64,000 nt of DNA from Chromobacterium violaceum ATCC 12472. GTDB taxonomy: Bacteria > Pseudomonadota > Gammaproteobacteria > Burkholderiales > Chromobacteriaceae. Under the pieces are notes generated by a model. The model worked only from the letters and a program-made list of their open reading frames with translations. It had not been told where the DNA came from and did not search any database. The DNA lies in NCBI RefSeq assembly GCF_000007705.1, contig NC_005085.1, positions 3,481,752-3,545,751 of the forward strand, written 5' to 3'. Both the position numbers and the translations under genes were made by a program. This document shows, in pieces, positions 16,928-25,598 of the stretch (position 1 is the first letter of the stretch; every line of letters begins with the position of its first letter).

Positions 16928-17893
16928 CTAGCTGTCTAGCGAGCGCGCGGCGCGTTGCAGCCGGTCGCGCACGGCGCGCCAGGCCGGCTCGTCGGGCGGC
17001 AGCACGATCCAGACCGATGGGCAGCCACTGGCGTCGGCCTGGTGCAGCGCGGCGTACAGCGCCTGGGCATAGCCCTCGGGGGTCGGCGGCATGCGTTTGA
17101 GCCAGCCGCAGCGCGCGGCGGGCGCGTCGATGGCCAGCACCGCGGCCTGCCGCCAGCCGGCGTCGTCGGCCCTCTCCTCCGCTTCGGCGGCCTCCAGCCG
17201 GTAGCAGGGCTGGTGCGGCGCGTAATGCGAAGCCAGATTGCCCGGCACGCGCGGCGCGTCGGGCGCGGCGGTTTCCGCCAGGTCGAGGTAAGGCGCCAGC
17301 ATGGCGGCGGTGACGGCGCCGGGACGCAGGATGGCCGGCCGCGCGCCGCTGAGATCGAGAATGGTGGACTCTATGCCCACCGCGCACGGCCCGCCGTCCA
17401 CCACGGCGGCGATGCGGCCTTCCATATTGGCGCGCACATGCTCGGCGGTGGTGGGGCTGATGCGGCAGAACGGGTTGGCCGATGGCGCCGCCACCGGCCG
17501 CTGCAGCCGGTCCAACAACGCTTGCAGCAGCGGATGGCTGGACCAGCGCAGCGCCACCGTGTCTTGTCCGGCGTTGACGATGGCCGGCACCTTTTCGCTT
17601 GCCGGCAGCACCAGGGTCAGCGGACCGGGCCAGAAGCGTTCTATCACCGGCCAGGCACAGTCCGGGACCCGCGACGCCCACTCGTTCAGCTGCTCGAGGC
17701 CCGGCAAGTGCACGATCAGCGGGTGATCGGCCGGCCGGTTCTTGGCGCGGAAAATGGCGGCCACGGCGTCGGGCTGGGTGGCGTCGGCCGCTAGTCCGTA
17801 AACGGTTTCGGTGGGCACGGCGACCAGCTCGCCGGCGCGCAGCAGCGCGGCGGCCTGGTCCAGTCCTTCGGGGGTGGGGCTAAGCGACTTCAT
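16928..17893 (-). CDS. L-threonylcarbamoyladenylate synthase (Sua5/TsaC)
   Basis: 321 residues. The YrdC domain covers roughly residues 5-200: ELVAVPTETVYGLAADA, FRAKNRPADHPLIVH, VAAPSANPFCRISPTTAEHV and GGPCAVGIESTILDL. A C-terminal Sua5 domain follows, which makes this the long (Sua5) form. The enzyme makes threonylcarbamoyl-AMP from threonine, bicarbonate and ATP, for the t6A37 modification of tRNA. It starts 13 bases after the broken DUF6671 gene and looks like the last member of the dab operon. Its use of bicarbonate is a possible metabolic link to the carbon pump. Confidence 0.9.
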   Translation of the reverse strand: MKSLSPTPEGLDQAAALLRAGELVAVPTETVYGLAADATQPDAVAAIFRAKNRPADHPLIVHLPGLEQLNEWASRVPDCAWPVIERFWPGPLTLVLPASEKVPAIVNAGQDTVALRWSSHPLLQALLDRLQRPVAAPSANPFCRISPTTAEHVRANMEGRIAAVVDGGPCAVGIESTILDLSGARPAILRPGAVTAAMLAPYLDLAETAAPDAPRVPGNLASHYAPHQPCYRLEAAEAEERADDAGWRQAAVLAIDAPAARCGWLKRMPPTPEGYAQALYAALHQADASGCPSVWIVLPPDEPAWRAVRDRLQRAARSLDS

Positions 17894-17906
17894 GGTTTTC
17901 CAAGGT

Positions 17907-18708
17907 TCAGGGATTGCAGTAATCGCAGTATTGCGGCGAGGCGGCCGCCTGCAAGGTTTGTTCGCGCGAGGCCTGGCAGCACGGGCATTGCCAGCGGCGC
18001 GCGCTGGGCTGGCGCGTCGGCGCGCCGCAGTCTTCTCACGGCGCGCCGGGGAGCGGCGCGATCTCGCCGAAACCGGGCGCGCCGCAATCCGGGCAGGCGC
18101 TGGCCAGCCGTTCCGCCAGCGCGGCGGCGCAGCGCGCTATCATCGCCATGCGCGTGGGATTGCGGTGGGCGCGCATATCGCACTCCAGATGCAGCGGGCC
18201 GTCTGCCAGATGCCGCGCCAGATGCGCGCGCAGCGCGGCTTCGCCGGTCAGCGCCTTGTGGAAGGCCGTCTCGCCGGGCCGCCCGACGATCAGGCCGTGC
18301 GCCGGAAAGCCTGACAGGCGCAGGATGTCCGGCAAGGCCGCCAGATCGCTCAGCGTCCAGTGGCGGAAATTGGTTTCCGGCCGCTTCCACCGCGTATTGG
18401 CGCTGGGCGTCCCAGCACAGCAATAGTTCGGTGGCCCAGCCGCAGCGGCCCAGCCACGGGTCGCCGCCGAAGCTGCCTTCGCTGCCCAGCCCATAGCGCA
18501 GGCCGCTGAGTTCGCAAGCCAGCTTGGCCTTGGCCAGCGCGGCGTCGAGCTGGCTGCCGGCGCGCGGCGTCTCGCCGGTGAAAGCGCCCAGGCTGTCGGT
18601 ATCGAAGCTGTCCACCAGCGCCAGGTCCCAGCCTATGCCGGCCAGCGCGGGCGCGATGGCGGCGTGCTTGCCGTGGCGGGTCAGCAAGGCGGCGCGGCGC
18701 TCAGTCAT
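17907..18708 (-). pseudogene. DUF6671-type gene with a frameshift and an internal stop
   Basis: The first part reads MTERRAALLTRHGKHAAIAP to about CWDAQRQYAVEAA. Near plus-strand position 18379 one extra G shifts the frame. The other frame continues the same protein (ETNFRHWTLSDLAALPDILR, FPAHGLIVG, ECDMRAHRNPTRMAMI, CPDCGAPGFGE) up to LPGAP, then meets TGA at 18036-18038. Beyond it the frame resumes EDCGAPTRQPSARRWQCPCC and ends CDYCNP. This matches my recollection of the DUF6671 family, which has a cysteine exactly where the TGA sits. The start overlaps the dabA stop. Both lesions could be sequencing errors. Confidence 0.75.
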
Positions 18709-21061
18709 GTCGCCACCCGCCATCGGCATGCCAGCGCAGCGGCGTGTCGCCGTGCACGCAATACAGGTGCAGCCAGCCGTTTTCCGCCAGCTGGCGCGGG
18801 ACGGGCTGCGCCGCCAGCGCCTCCGCCAGCCTGTCCGGCGGCGCGTCTATGCAGGCGGCCAGCCGCAGCGGAGCGTGGCGCAGGCGCTGGCCGTCGTGCA
18901 CCGACTGCCAGGCCAGGCCGATGCGCAAGTCGCCGCTATTGCCTTCGAACACGCCGATGCGGCCGCCCACCACATTGTGCAGCAGCTTGTTGCCGCTGCC
19001 GAAGCGGCGCGGGTCCGCCGTGGAGGCGAAGTACTGCATATTGATCCAGTGCGCCACCACCATGGGCGCGGCGAGGATGGCCTGCAGCCCTTTGCCGTCC
19101 GGGTCGGCGCGCCAGTCGTATTCATGCAGGAAGGCGCGGCCGCCCAGGTCCAGCTTGCGCGTCTTGGCGCGCGGCGCGGCGATGAACAGCGCATTGCCGG
19201 CCAGCCCCCATTCGGGCCGGGTCTCCGCCCAGTCGTCTCCCTTCTGCCGCATTTTGTTCAGCAGAATGGCGTCGTCCGCCTCCGGCGCGAGGCCTACCAG
19301 CGGCGCGCGTCGCCGCCGCGCCAGCGCCGACGCCGCCCGCAATTGCGCCTGCAGGCCCGGCAGACGGGCGCGCGCGTCCGCGCTCAGGGTGTCCGCGTCC
19401 AGCAACAGGATTTCGTCGCTATGGGTCAAGTGCAGCGCGGGCAGGAATACCGTGTCGGCGGGAATGGCCCGGCCCAGCGCCGCCAGCCGCTCGCGCAGCG
19501 CCGGATCATTGAGCCAGCCGGCCAGCAAGCGCACATGCTGGTGGCCGCCATGCCCGCCGCAGGCGCCGCATTGCAGCGCCGCCGCCTGCGGATTGTTGCT
19601 GACGTGGCTGGCATGGCCGACCAGCAGCACCCAGGGGGCGAGCGCGCCGGCCAGGCCCATGGCTGGCAGCAGGCCGGAGACGATTTCCGCGCGCCTCTCC
19701 AGGCCCAGGCCGTCCCGGGGCACAGGCTTGGCGCTATCCGGCGTCAGCCAGGGGTCGAGCTGCGGCAGCGCGGCTTGACGGCCGCGCGCCTTGCTGCGCC
19801 CGGCCAGCGCCGCCAGCTTGGCGAGGCCGGCGCTTTCCACCAGGGCGAACCCAGACAGCGGCGAGCGCTGGAAGGCCCGCCAACCGCGCCGCGCGGCAGA
19901 TGGCTTGGAAGCGGGCGCCGCGCTCGCTTCCCAGCCCGGCGCCAGCAGTACCGGCAGTCGCGGCTGGGCGACATCGCTGCCCGGCACGCGGTAGGCCAGC
20001 GGCAGACCGAAAAAGCCGGCGAAGCCGTAGGTGCGGCTGGCGGGAACGGTTTGCTCCAGCGCGCGGCGCAGCGGTTCGGAACGCACATCTATGCAGAACA
20101 CCGCTTGCATCGCCGGACGGGTGCCGTCTTCGGCGGCGGATTCGCGGCACAGCGCCTGGGCCAGTGGCGCATGCAAGGACAGTTCATGCGCGCGCTGCCA
20201 GATCAGCGTGCGCGGGTCGGCGCGGCCATGCAGGCGCAGCCCCCAATCGCGGTGCCAGGCCGCCCAGGCGCTGTCCGGCCCGCGCGCGCCGTCGTCCAGC
20301 AGGCATTCCCAAGCCATCTGGATGGCCAGCAGCTGGCGCAGGTGGCCGTCGGTTTCGCCTTTCAGCCCGGCCTGCCAGCCAAGGTAGGCGCACCAGGCCG
20401 CCCAGCCGTTATTGCGCATCAGCAGCGCCTGCAGCCAGGGCTTCAGCCATTCCGGCTCCGCTTGCAGCTGCGCCAGCCCCGCGGCCAGCATGGCCTCCGC
20501 GTCGCCGGGCAGCCGCTCGGCGCGCAGGCGCAGCTGTTCGCGCCGCTCCGGCAAGGCGCTCAGGCCGTAAGGATGGCGCATCTGCTCCAGCCAGGCGGCG
20601 TAAAAGCCGCGCTCATGGTCCAGGTGCCAGTTGGCCTGGTCGCGGTCGAACCAGGCCGCGCAATACTGGCTGATCTGCTGGATGACGACATCGGTCCAGC
20701 TTTGCGCGCTGAGCGGGCCCGCCGCTTCGCGATGGCAGGCTGCCAGCAGCCGCGGCGGCGGGACAGGATCGACATCGCGCGGTTCGGCGTCCAGCCAGGC
20801 CTGCGCGCCGCCGGTCCAGCCCGTTTCCGACAGCGCGGTCTCCAGCGCCGCGGCGCTGATTTCGCCGCGCCGCCAGGCAGCCAGATATTCGCCGCGCGGC
20901 AGGTGCAGCGGGCTATCCGCCACTAGGCGCAGCGTGTCGGCGGCCTGGCTGAAAGACTGTTCGCGCAGACCCCAGTAGGGCGAGCTGGCCACCAGGCTGT
21001 CCAGCGGCCAGGCCGGCGCGATGGCGGCCAGCGCTTGGTCTATGGCCTTGCTGTCAATCAC
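18701..21061 (-). CDS. dabA: Inorganic carbon pump subunit DabA (DUF2309)
   Basis: 786 residues, within the family range. DabA has a beta-carbonic-anhydrase-like zinc site and, with DabB, hydrates CO2 vectorially to trap bicarbonate in the cell. The four expected residues are present: Cys323 and Asp325 in VFCIDVRSEP, His483 in LVGHASHVSNN and Cys498 in LQCGACGGHGG. The His-Cys spacing of 15 equals that of the characterised DabA as I recall it. The dabB stop overlaps its start and its own stop overlaps the DUF6671 gene, so translation is coupled throughout. Confidence 0.92.
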   Translation of the reverse strand: MIDSKAIDQALAAIAPAWPLDSLVASSPYWGLREQSFSQAADTLRLVADSPLHLPRGEYLAAWRRGEISAAALETALSETGWTGGAQAWLDAEPRDVDPVPPPRLLAACHREAAGPLSAQSWTDVVIQQISQYCAAWFDRDQANWHLDHERGFYAAWLEQMRHPYGLSALPERREQLRLRAERLPGDAEAMLAAGLAQLQAEPEWLKPWLQALLMRNNGWAAWCAYLGWQAGLKGETDGHLRQLLAIQMAWECLLDDGARGPDSAWAAWHRDWGLRLHGRADPRTLIWQRAHELSLHAPLAQALCRESAAEDGTRPAMQAVFCIDVRSEPLRRALEQTVPASRTYGFAGFFGLPLAYRVPGSDVAQPRLPVLLAPGWEASAAPASKPSAARRGWRAFQRSPLSGFALVESAGLAKLAALAGRSKARGRQAALPQLDPWLTPDSAKPVPRDGLGLERRAEIVSGLLPAMGLAGALAPWVLLVGHASHVSNNPQAAALQCGACGGHGGHQHVRLLAGWLNDPALRERLAALGRAIPADTVFLPALHLTHSDEILLLDADTLSADARARLPGLQAQLRAASALARRRRAPLVGLAPEADDAILLNKMRQKGDDWAETRPEWGLAGNALFIAAPRAKTRKLDLGGRAFLHEYDWRADPDGKGLQAILAAPMVVAHWINMQYFASTADPRRFGSGNKLLHNVVGGRIGVFEGNSGDLRIGLAWQSVHDGQRLRHAPLRLAACIDAPPDRLAEALAAQPVPRQLAENGWLHLYCVHGDTPLRWHADGGWRHD

Positions 21062-22553
21062 GGCTGCTCTCCCGCAGTTGAGGCCATTTCAGGGCGAAGG
21101 GCGCGGGCGGACGCGGAAGGCGGCGGCCAAGCATGCACCACCATTCGTCCAGGTGGAAACCGGCGAAGGCATGCGGATAGATCCGGCGCGCCAGCGCGCC
21201 TTGGGGATGGCGCAGCAGCCAACCCTGTAGCAAAAAGACGAGCAGGAACAGCGCGGCCAGCAAGGCTTGCGCCCACTCCGGCGGCGTCGGGCCATGCAGC
21301 GGCAGGATCCGCGCCGCCAGCGCGTGCAGCAGCAGATAGGACTGGCTCAAGGCCAGCGCCGCCAGCCAGCCGGCCCCGCCGCGCAGCAGCGCGCCCATGC
21401 CCAGGCCCATCGCCAGCCAGAACAGCGGCGGCAAGGCGGCTGCGGGAATCCAGCGCTGCCACAGCCATTGCGAAGCCGCCAGCAGCGCGGCCGCAATCAG
21501 GCCCCGGGCCAGATGCGGGAGGACTCCGTCGGCGCTTTCCTGGCCCAGCATGCGCCGCGCCGCGCTGTCGCGCGCCGTTTCGCCGGCCAGCAGGAAGGCG
21601 TGGGCCTTGTAGAAGGAGTGGGCCAGCAGATGCAGCAAGGCCAGCGCATACCAGCCCATGCCGATTTCCAGCAGCATGAAACCCATTTGCGCGCAGGTCG
21701 ACCAGGCCAAGCGCAGCTTGATGCTGATGCGCGTCAGCATCACCACGCAGCACAACAGCGCGCTGGCCCCGCCCCACAGCATCAGCAGGAGGTTGGCCGG
21801 CGGCGCGGCTTGCAGCAGCGGCGCCGCCTTGATCAGCACCATGCCGCCCAGATTGACCACCCCGGCGTGCAGCAGCGCGGAAATCGGCGTCGGCGCTTCC
21901 ATCACCTGGGTCAGCCAACCGTGGAAGGGCAACTGGGCGGTCTTGATCGCCACCGCCGCCGCCAGCAGCAGGCCGGCCGCCGCGGCGTAGCCCTGCGCGC
22001 CGTCGGCCAACGCCTGCGGCGAGCCGGGCAGCAGGCTGAGGCTGCCGCCGGCCAGCGCCCACAGCAACAGCGCGCCCAGCAACAAGCATTCGGCCAGCCG
22101 GCTGGCGCGCCATTCGCGGCGGGCGGCCAGGCGCGCCGCCGGGCGGCCGGGATAAAAGGTGAGCAGCGTCTGCAAGGCCAGGCTGCAGGCGATCCAGGCC
22201 AGCGCCATCAGCAACAGGTGGCTGGCTTGCACCACCAGCGTCACCGCCGCCAGCAAGCAGCCGATGGCGCGCAAGAAGCGCGCCTGGCCCGGCTCGCCTT
22301 GCATATAGCGGCGCGAGTAGCGCAGCACCATCCAGCCCAGCAGCTGGATCAGCGCCTGCATCAGCCAGGCGGCGGCGAACCATGGCGCAGGCGTGGGCAG
22401 AAAGATAAGAGGAAGCAGCAGCAGGCCGCCGGCCAGCGCGGCGATTTCGGCGGCCTGCCAGTGGCGCGGCAGCGCGCGGCCCGGCCACAGGGCGGGCAGC
22501 AACCAGGCCAGCGCGATCGCGTATGGCAACGCGGCAAGCAGGGTTTGGGGCAT
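21054..22553 (-). CDS. dabB: Inorganic carbon pump subunit DabB (NuoL-like)
   Basis: 499 residues, almost entirely membrane helices. The pattern is that of NuoL/MrpA-type proton channels: AAAVAIKTAQLPFHGWLTQV and PTPISALLHAGVVNLGGMVL carry the conserved Lys and His of the channel, and LAHSFYKAHAFLLAGE the second half-channel. In DAB systems this subunit supplies cation-coupled energy to DabA. The close fit with dabA (8-base overlap) identifies it as DabB instead of a stray Nuo subunit. It is the first gene of the operon, divergent from a LysR gene. Confidence 0.9.
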   Translation of the reverse strand: MPQTLLAALPYAIALAWLLPALWPGRALPRHWQAAEIAALAGGLLLLPLIFLPTPAPWFAAAWLMQALIQLLGWMVLRYSRRYMQGEPGQARFLRAIGCLLAAVTLVVQASHLLLMALAWIACSLALQTLLTFYPGRPAARLAARREWRASRLAECLLLGALLLWALAGGSLSLLPGSPQALADGAQGYAAAAGLLLAAAVAIKTAQLPFHGWLTQVMEAPTPISALLHAGVVNLGGMVLIKAAPLLQAAPPANLLLMLWGGASALLCCVVMLTRISIKLRLAWSTCAQMGFMLLEIGMGWYALALLHLLAHSFYKAHAFLLAGETARDSAARRMLGQESADGVLPHLARGLIAAALLAASQWLWQRWIPAAALPPLFWLAMGLGMGALLRGGAGWLAALALSQSYLLLHALAARILPLHGPTPPEWAQALLAALFLLVFLLQGWLLRHPQGALARRIYPHAFAGFHLDEWWCMLGRRLPRPPAPFALKWPQLRESSRD

Positions 22554-22587
22554 GGAAGGCTCCGTTGTTTTCCTGCTCGAACTTTGC

Positions 22588-22605
22588 CTGAGCGAATATG
22601 TTCAG
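22588..22605. promoter_or_regulatory. Candidate LysR operator between dabB and the LysR gene
   Basis: CTGAGCGAATATGTTCAG is an imperfect 18-bp dyad (CTGA and TCAG ends) in the AT-rich 95-base gap between the two divergent genes, about 35 bases ahead of the dabB start. The site is inferred from its position and symmetry only. Confidence 0.3.
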
Positions 22606-22648
22606 TAAAATAGATTAAATATTAGTTTTCATTCTTTATTTTAGAACA

Positions 22649-23551
22649 ATGAGCCGGCTCAACTACCACCATCTGCACTATTTCTGGGCGGTTGCCAGCG
22701 AGGGCCACCTGACGCGCGCGGCCGAGAGGCTGCATGTCTCGCAATCGGCGCTGTCGGCGCAAATTCGCCAGCTGGAAGAGCAACTGGGCCAGCCGTTGTT
22801 CCTGCGCGAAGGCCGCAAGCTGCAGCTGACCGAGCTGGGCGCGGTGGTGATGCGCTATGCCGAGGAGATTTTCGCGCTGGGCAACGAGCTGTTGGCCACC
22901 GCCGCCTCCGGCCAAGGACGCGGCACCTTGCGCATAGGCAGCGTGGCCACGCTGTCGCGCAATTTCCAGGAATGGTTTTTGCAGCCGGTGCTGAAAGAAG
23001 CCGATGTACGGCTGGTGCTGGAGTCCGGCAGCCTGGACGAGCTGCTGCAGCGGCTCAAGGCGCACGAACTGGACGTGGTGCTGTCCAATCGCCCTGCCCT
23101 GGGCGACGACAAGCAATCCTGGCGCTGCCGCACGCTGGCGCGCCAGCCGGTGGTGCTGGTGGGGCCGCCGCGGCCGGAGGGGCGGACCTTCCAGTTCGAG
23201 CGCGATCTGCCGGCGCTGCCGCTGCTGGTGCCCAGCCGCAAGAGCGAGATCCGCCTGCGCTTCGACCTGCTGTGCGAGGAGCTGGCGCTGCAGCCGGCCA
23301 TCCGCGCCGAAGTGGACGATATGGCCATGCTGCGCCTGCTGGCGCGCGACGCCGGCTGCGTGGCGCTGCTGCCGGCCATCGTGGTGCGCGACGAGCTAGG
23401 CAAGGGCTTGCTGCAACAATACTGCGTGGTGCCGCGCGTCGAGGAGACCTTCTACGCCATCACCGTGCAGCGGCAGTATCTGCCGCCGCTGCTGCAAGAT
23501 CTGCTGCGCATGGCGGCAGACGATCAGGCACGGAGCCTGGCCGCGCCCTGA
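22649..23551 (+). CDS. LysR-family regulator of the dab operon (NhaR-like)
   Basis: 300 residues. The N-terminal winged helix reads LNYHHLHYFWAVASEGHLTR, then AAERLHVSQSALSAQIRQLE, typical of the NhaR-like branch. The effector domain (about 90-295) has the normal LysR layout. Its divergent position next to dabB and the shared short promoter gap point to control of the carbon pump. In other bacteria a LysR-type gene commonly accompanies dabAB. The effector is unknown; CO2 or bicarbonate limitation is a natural guess. Confidence 0.88.
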   Translation: MSRLNYHHLHYFWAVASEGHLTRAAERLHVSQSALSAQIRQLEEQLGQPLFLREGRKLQLTELGAVVMRYAEEIFALGNELLATAASGQGRGTLRIGSVATLSRNFQEWFLQPVLKEADVRLVLESGSLDELLQRLKAHELDVVLSNRPALGDDKQSWRCRTLARQPVVLVGPPRPEGRTFQFERDLPALPLLVPSRKSEIRLRFDLLCEELALQPAIRAEVDDMAMLRLLARDAGCVALLPAIVVRDELGKGLLQQYCVVPRVEETFYAITVQRQYLPPLLQDLLRMAADDQARSLAAP

Positions 23552-23560
23552 TCCGCGGCT

Positions 23561-24196
23561 TCACGCGTCTCCGTCAGCGCGGCGCTGGCCAGCCGACATG
23601 CCGTCGAAACAGACCTCAAGCATATGCCTGACGATGTCTTCATCCGGGTATTTCCCATACACCCGCAAATACTCCACCGCCGGATCGCAGGTCCGGGAAT
23701 AGTAGCTGTACAGGATCACGTCGGTCGGCATATCCGCCCGCAACTCCCCCTGCCGCTTGGCCTGCTCGACGATGCCCTGCAGCGTTTTGTGCAGCTTGAT
23801 CGCCCGGCTGACGTAGCGCAGGCTGCGCGTCAGCATGGCGCGCACCTGCGGACTGGCCGAAGGCAGGAAAGGCAGCCCGCCCTCGAGGCGCACCCGCAGC
23901 GCCCAGGCCAAGAGATCGCGCAGGCGGGCGAGCGGGCTCAGCTCCGGCGCCTGCCGCGCCAGAAAATCCTGGGCATCGTCCAGCAAGCGGATCATCACCT
24001 CGGTCGCCAGCTCATCCTTGGATTTGAAATGCTTGTACAGGCTGGGCTTGGAAATCCCCGCTTCGCCGGCCACATCGTCCATGGTCATCAGGTCGAAACC
24101 CTTGCTCGCCAGCATCCGCGTCGTGGCGTCCAGCACGGCTTGCTCGCGCAGCTTGAAGGCCTGGTCCTTGAAGCTGAGCCTGCCTAATATACCCAT
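23561..24196 (-). CDS. TetR-family repressor
   Basis: 211 residues from MGILGRLSFKDQAFKLREQA; a GTG three codons upstream is possible, but AAAAGG sits well for the ATG. The helix-turn-helix is DVAGEAGISKPSLYKHFKSK (about 38-57). The C-terminal ligand domain resembles TetR_C regulators and carries a cluster of aromatic residues (VILYSYYSRTCDPAVEYLRV). It is divergent from the ten-gene lipid/photolyase operon, with a perfect palindrome in the gap. It probably represses both itself and that operon. The ligand is unknown; a fatty acid or acyl-CoA would fit the targets. Confidence 0.87.
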   Translation of the reverse strand: MGILGRLSFKDQAFKLREQAVLDATTRMLASKGFDLMTMDDVAGEAGISKPSLYKHFKSKDELATEVMIRLLDDAQDFLARQAPELSPLARLRDLLAWALRVRLEGGLPFLPSASPQVRAMLTRSLRYVSRAIKLHKTLQGIVEQAKRQGELRADMPTDVILYSYYSRTCDPAVEYLRVYGKYPDEDIVRHMLEVCFDGMSAGQRRADGDA

Positions 24197-24209
24197 CGGT
24201 AACACCTTT

Positions 24210-24221
24210 TACTGATCAGTA
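24210..24221. promoter_or_regulatory. Palindromic TetR operator candidate
   Basis: TACTGATCAGTA is a perfect 12-bp palindrome, 14 bases before the tetR start and about 90 bases before the oxidoreductase start, inside the only gap between the two divergent units. Its size and symmetry suit a TetR dimer. Confidence 0.6.
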
Positions 24222-24311
24222 GCATTTTTTTCAAATCGGTTTTATCCTGAATATAAAGCAGCGCCGGCGCACTGCCAAGCCGGTGGATTTCCGACCTCGC
24301 GACAGGACGAC

Positions 24312-25598
24312 ATGGTGAACGCCTCATCGCCACAACGCATCGCTGTGATAGGCAGCGGCATCGCCGGCCTTGCCACGGCCCACTTTCTCTCCCGGCGCCA
24401 CGCGGTGACGCTGTTCGAAGCCGCCGACTATCTGGGCGGCCATACCCACACCGTCGATGTCACGGTCGACGGCCGCGACTTCGCCGTCGATACCGGCTTC
24501 CTGGTCTTCAACGATCGCACCTATCCCAATCTGATCGCCCTGTTCCAGGAGCTGGGCATCCCCAGCCATCCCAGCGACATGTCGTTCAGCGTCTCCCTGG
24601 GCCAGGGCCGGCTGGAATGGGCGGGACGCAATCTGGACAGCGTGTTCGTCCAGCGCGGCAATCTGCTGTCGCCCGGCTTCTGGGGCATGCTGTCCGACAT
24701 CCTGCGCTTCAACCGCGAGGCGGAGCGCAATCTGCGCCGCGCGATCGAGGCCCCGCAAAGCCTGGGGCACCTGCTGGACGCGGACGGATACGGCGCGCGC
24801 TTTCGCCGCCACTATCTGCTGCCGATGGCGGCGGCGATCTGGTCCAGCCCCTGCCGCGACATCCTGTCCTTTCCGGCCGAGACTTTCCTGCGCTTCTGCC
24901 TGAACCATGGCCTGCTGCAGCTGCGCGACCGGCCGCAGTGGCGCACCGTGCCGGGCGGCGCCCGGCAATATGTCGATAAAATCGCCGCCGGCCTGGCCGA
25001 TGTCCGGCTGTCGACCCCGGTGCTGCGCGCCAGCCGCGTCGACGGCCGCCTGCGCCTGCTCACCGCCAGCAGCGAGGAAACCTTCGACGCGGCCGTGTTC
25101 GCGACCCATGCGCCGCAAACCCTGGGCATGCTGGCCGACGCGGGCGAGCTGGAACGCAGGATATTGTCCGCGGTCCGCTACCAGGCAAACGAAGCCGTTT
25201 TGCACACCGACGCCGCGCTCTTGCCCCGGCGCCAAGCCGCCTGGTCGGCCTGGAACTTCCTGGCGGACGAGCCGGACGACAGCCGGGCGGTGGGCGTCAG
25301 CTATCTGCTCAACCAGCTGCAGCCGCTGCCTGTCGCCACGCCGGTGGTCGTGACTTTGAATCCGCCGCGTCCGCCCGATCCCGCCAAGGTGCTGGGCCGC
25401 TTCCGCTACCAACATCCTTTGCTCGACGCCGCCGCCATCGCCGCGCAAAAGGCCTTGCCCAGCATCCAGGGCCGCCACGGCTGCTGGTTCGCCGGCGCCT
25501 GGACCGGCTACGGCTTCCACGAGGACGGGCTGAAGTCCGCGCTGCGGGTGGCGCAGGCGTTTGGCCTGGCTCCGGCCTGGGCGAGGGTGGAAAGATGA
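24312..25598 (+). CDS. FAD-dependent amine oxidase/desaturase-like protein
   Basis: 428 residues. The N-terminus has the FAD-binding Rossmann motif IAVIGSGIAGLATAHFLSRR, followed by the acidic end of the second strand (TLFEAADYLGGHTHTVDV). The C-terminal FAD contact reads CWFAGAWTGYGFHEDGLKSA. This branch of the flavin-containing amine oxidases regularly precedes DUF1365 and a cyclopropane-type synthase, and members of related clusters act on membrane fatty acids. It is probably a lipid desaturase or oxidase and not an amine oxidase. The stop overlaps DUF1365 (ATGA). Confidence 0.85.
   Translation: MVNASSPQRIAVIGSGIAGLATAHFLSRRHAVTLFEAADYLGGHTHTVDVTVDGRDFAVDTGFLVFNDRTYPNLIALFQELGIPSHPSDMSFSVSLGQGRLEWAGRNLDSVFVQRGNLLSPGFWGMLSDILRFNREAERNLRRAIEAPQSLGHLLDADGYGARFRRHYLLPMAAAIWSSPCRDILSFPAETFLRFCLNHGLLQLRDRPQWRTVPGGARQYVDKIAAGLADVRLSTPVLRASRVDGRLRLLTASSEETFDAAVFATHAPQTLGMLADAGELERRILSAVRYQANEAVLHTDAALLPRRQAAWSAWNFLADEPDDSRAVGVSYLLNQLQPLPVATPVVVTLNPPRPPDPAKVLGRFRYQHPLLDAAAIAAQKALPSIQGRHGCWFAGAWTGYGFHEDGLKSALRVAQAFGLAPAWARVER

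Noticed and set aside
18036..18038. Selenocysteine codon in the DUF6671 gene
   Set aside because: The gene also has a frameshift and no evident SECIS hairpin, so decay or sequencing error is more likely; kept only as a remark.
18036..18494. Separate 152-codon gene on the reverse strand
   Set aside because: It is the shifted middle part of the broken DUF6671 gene, not an independent gene.
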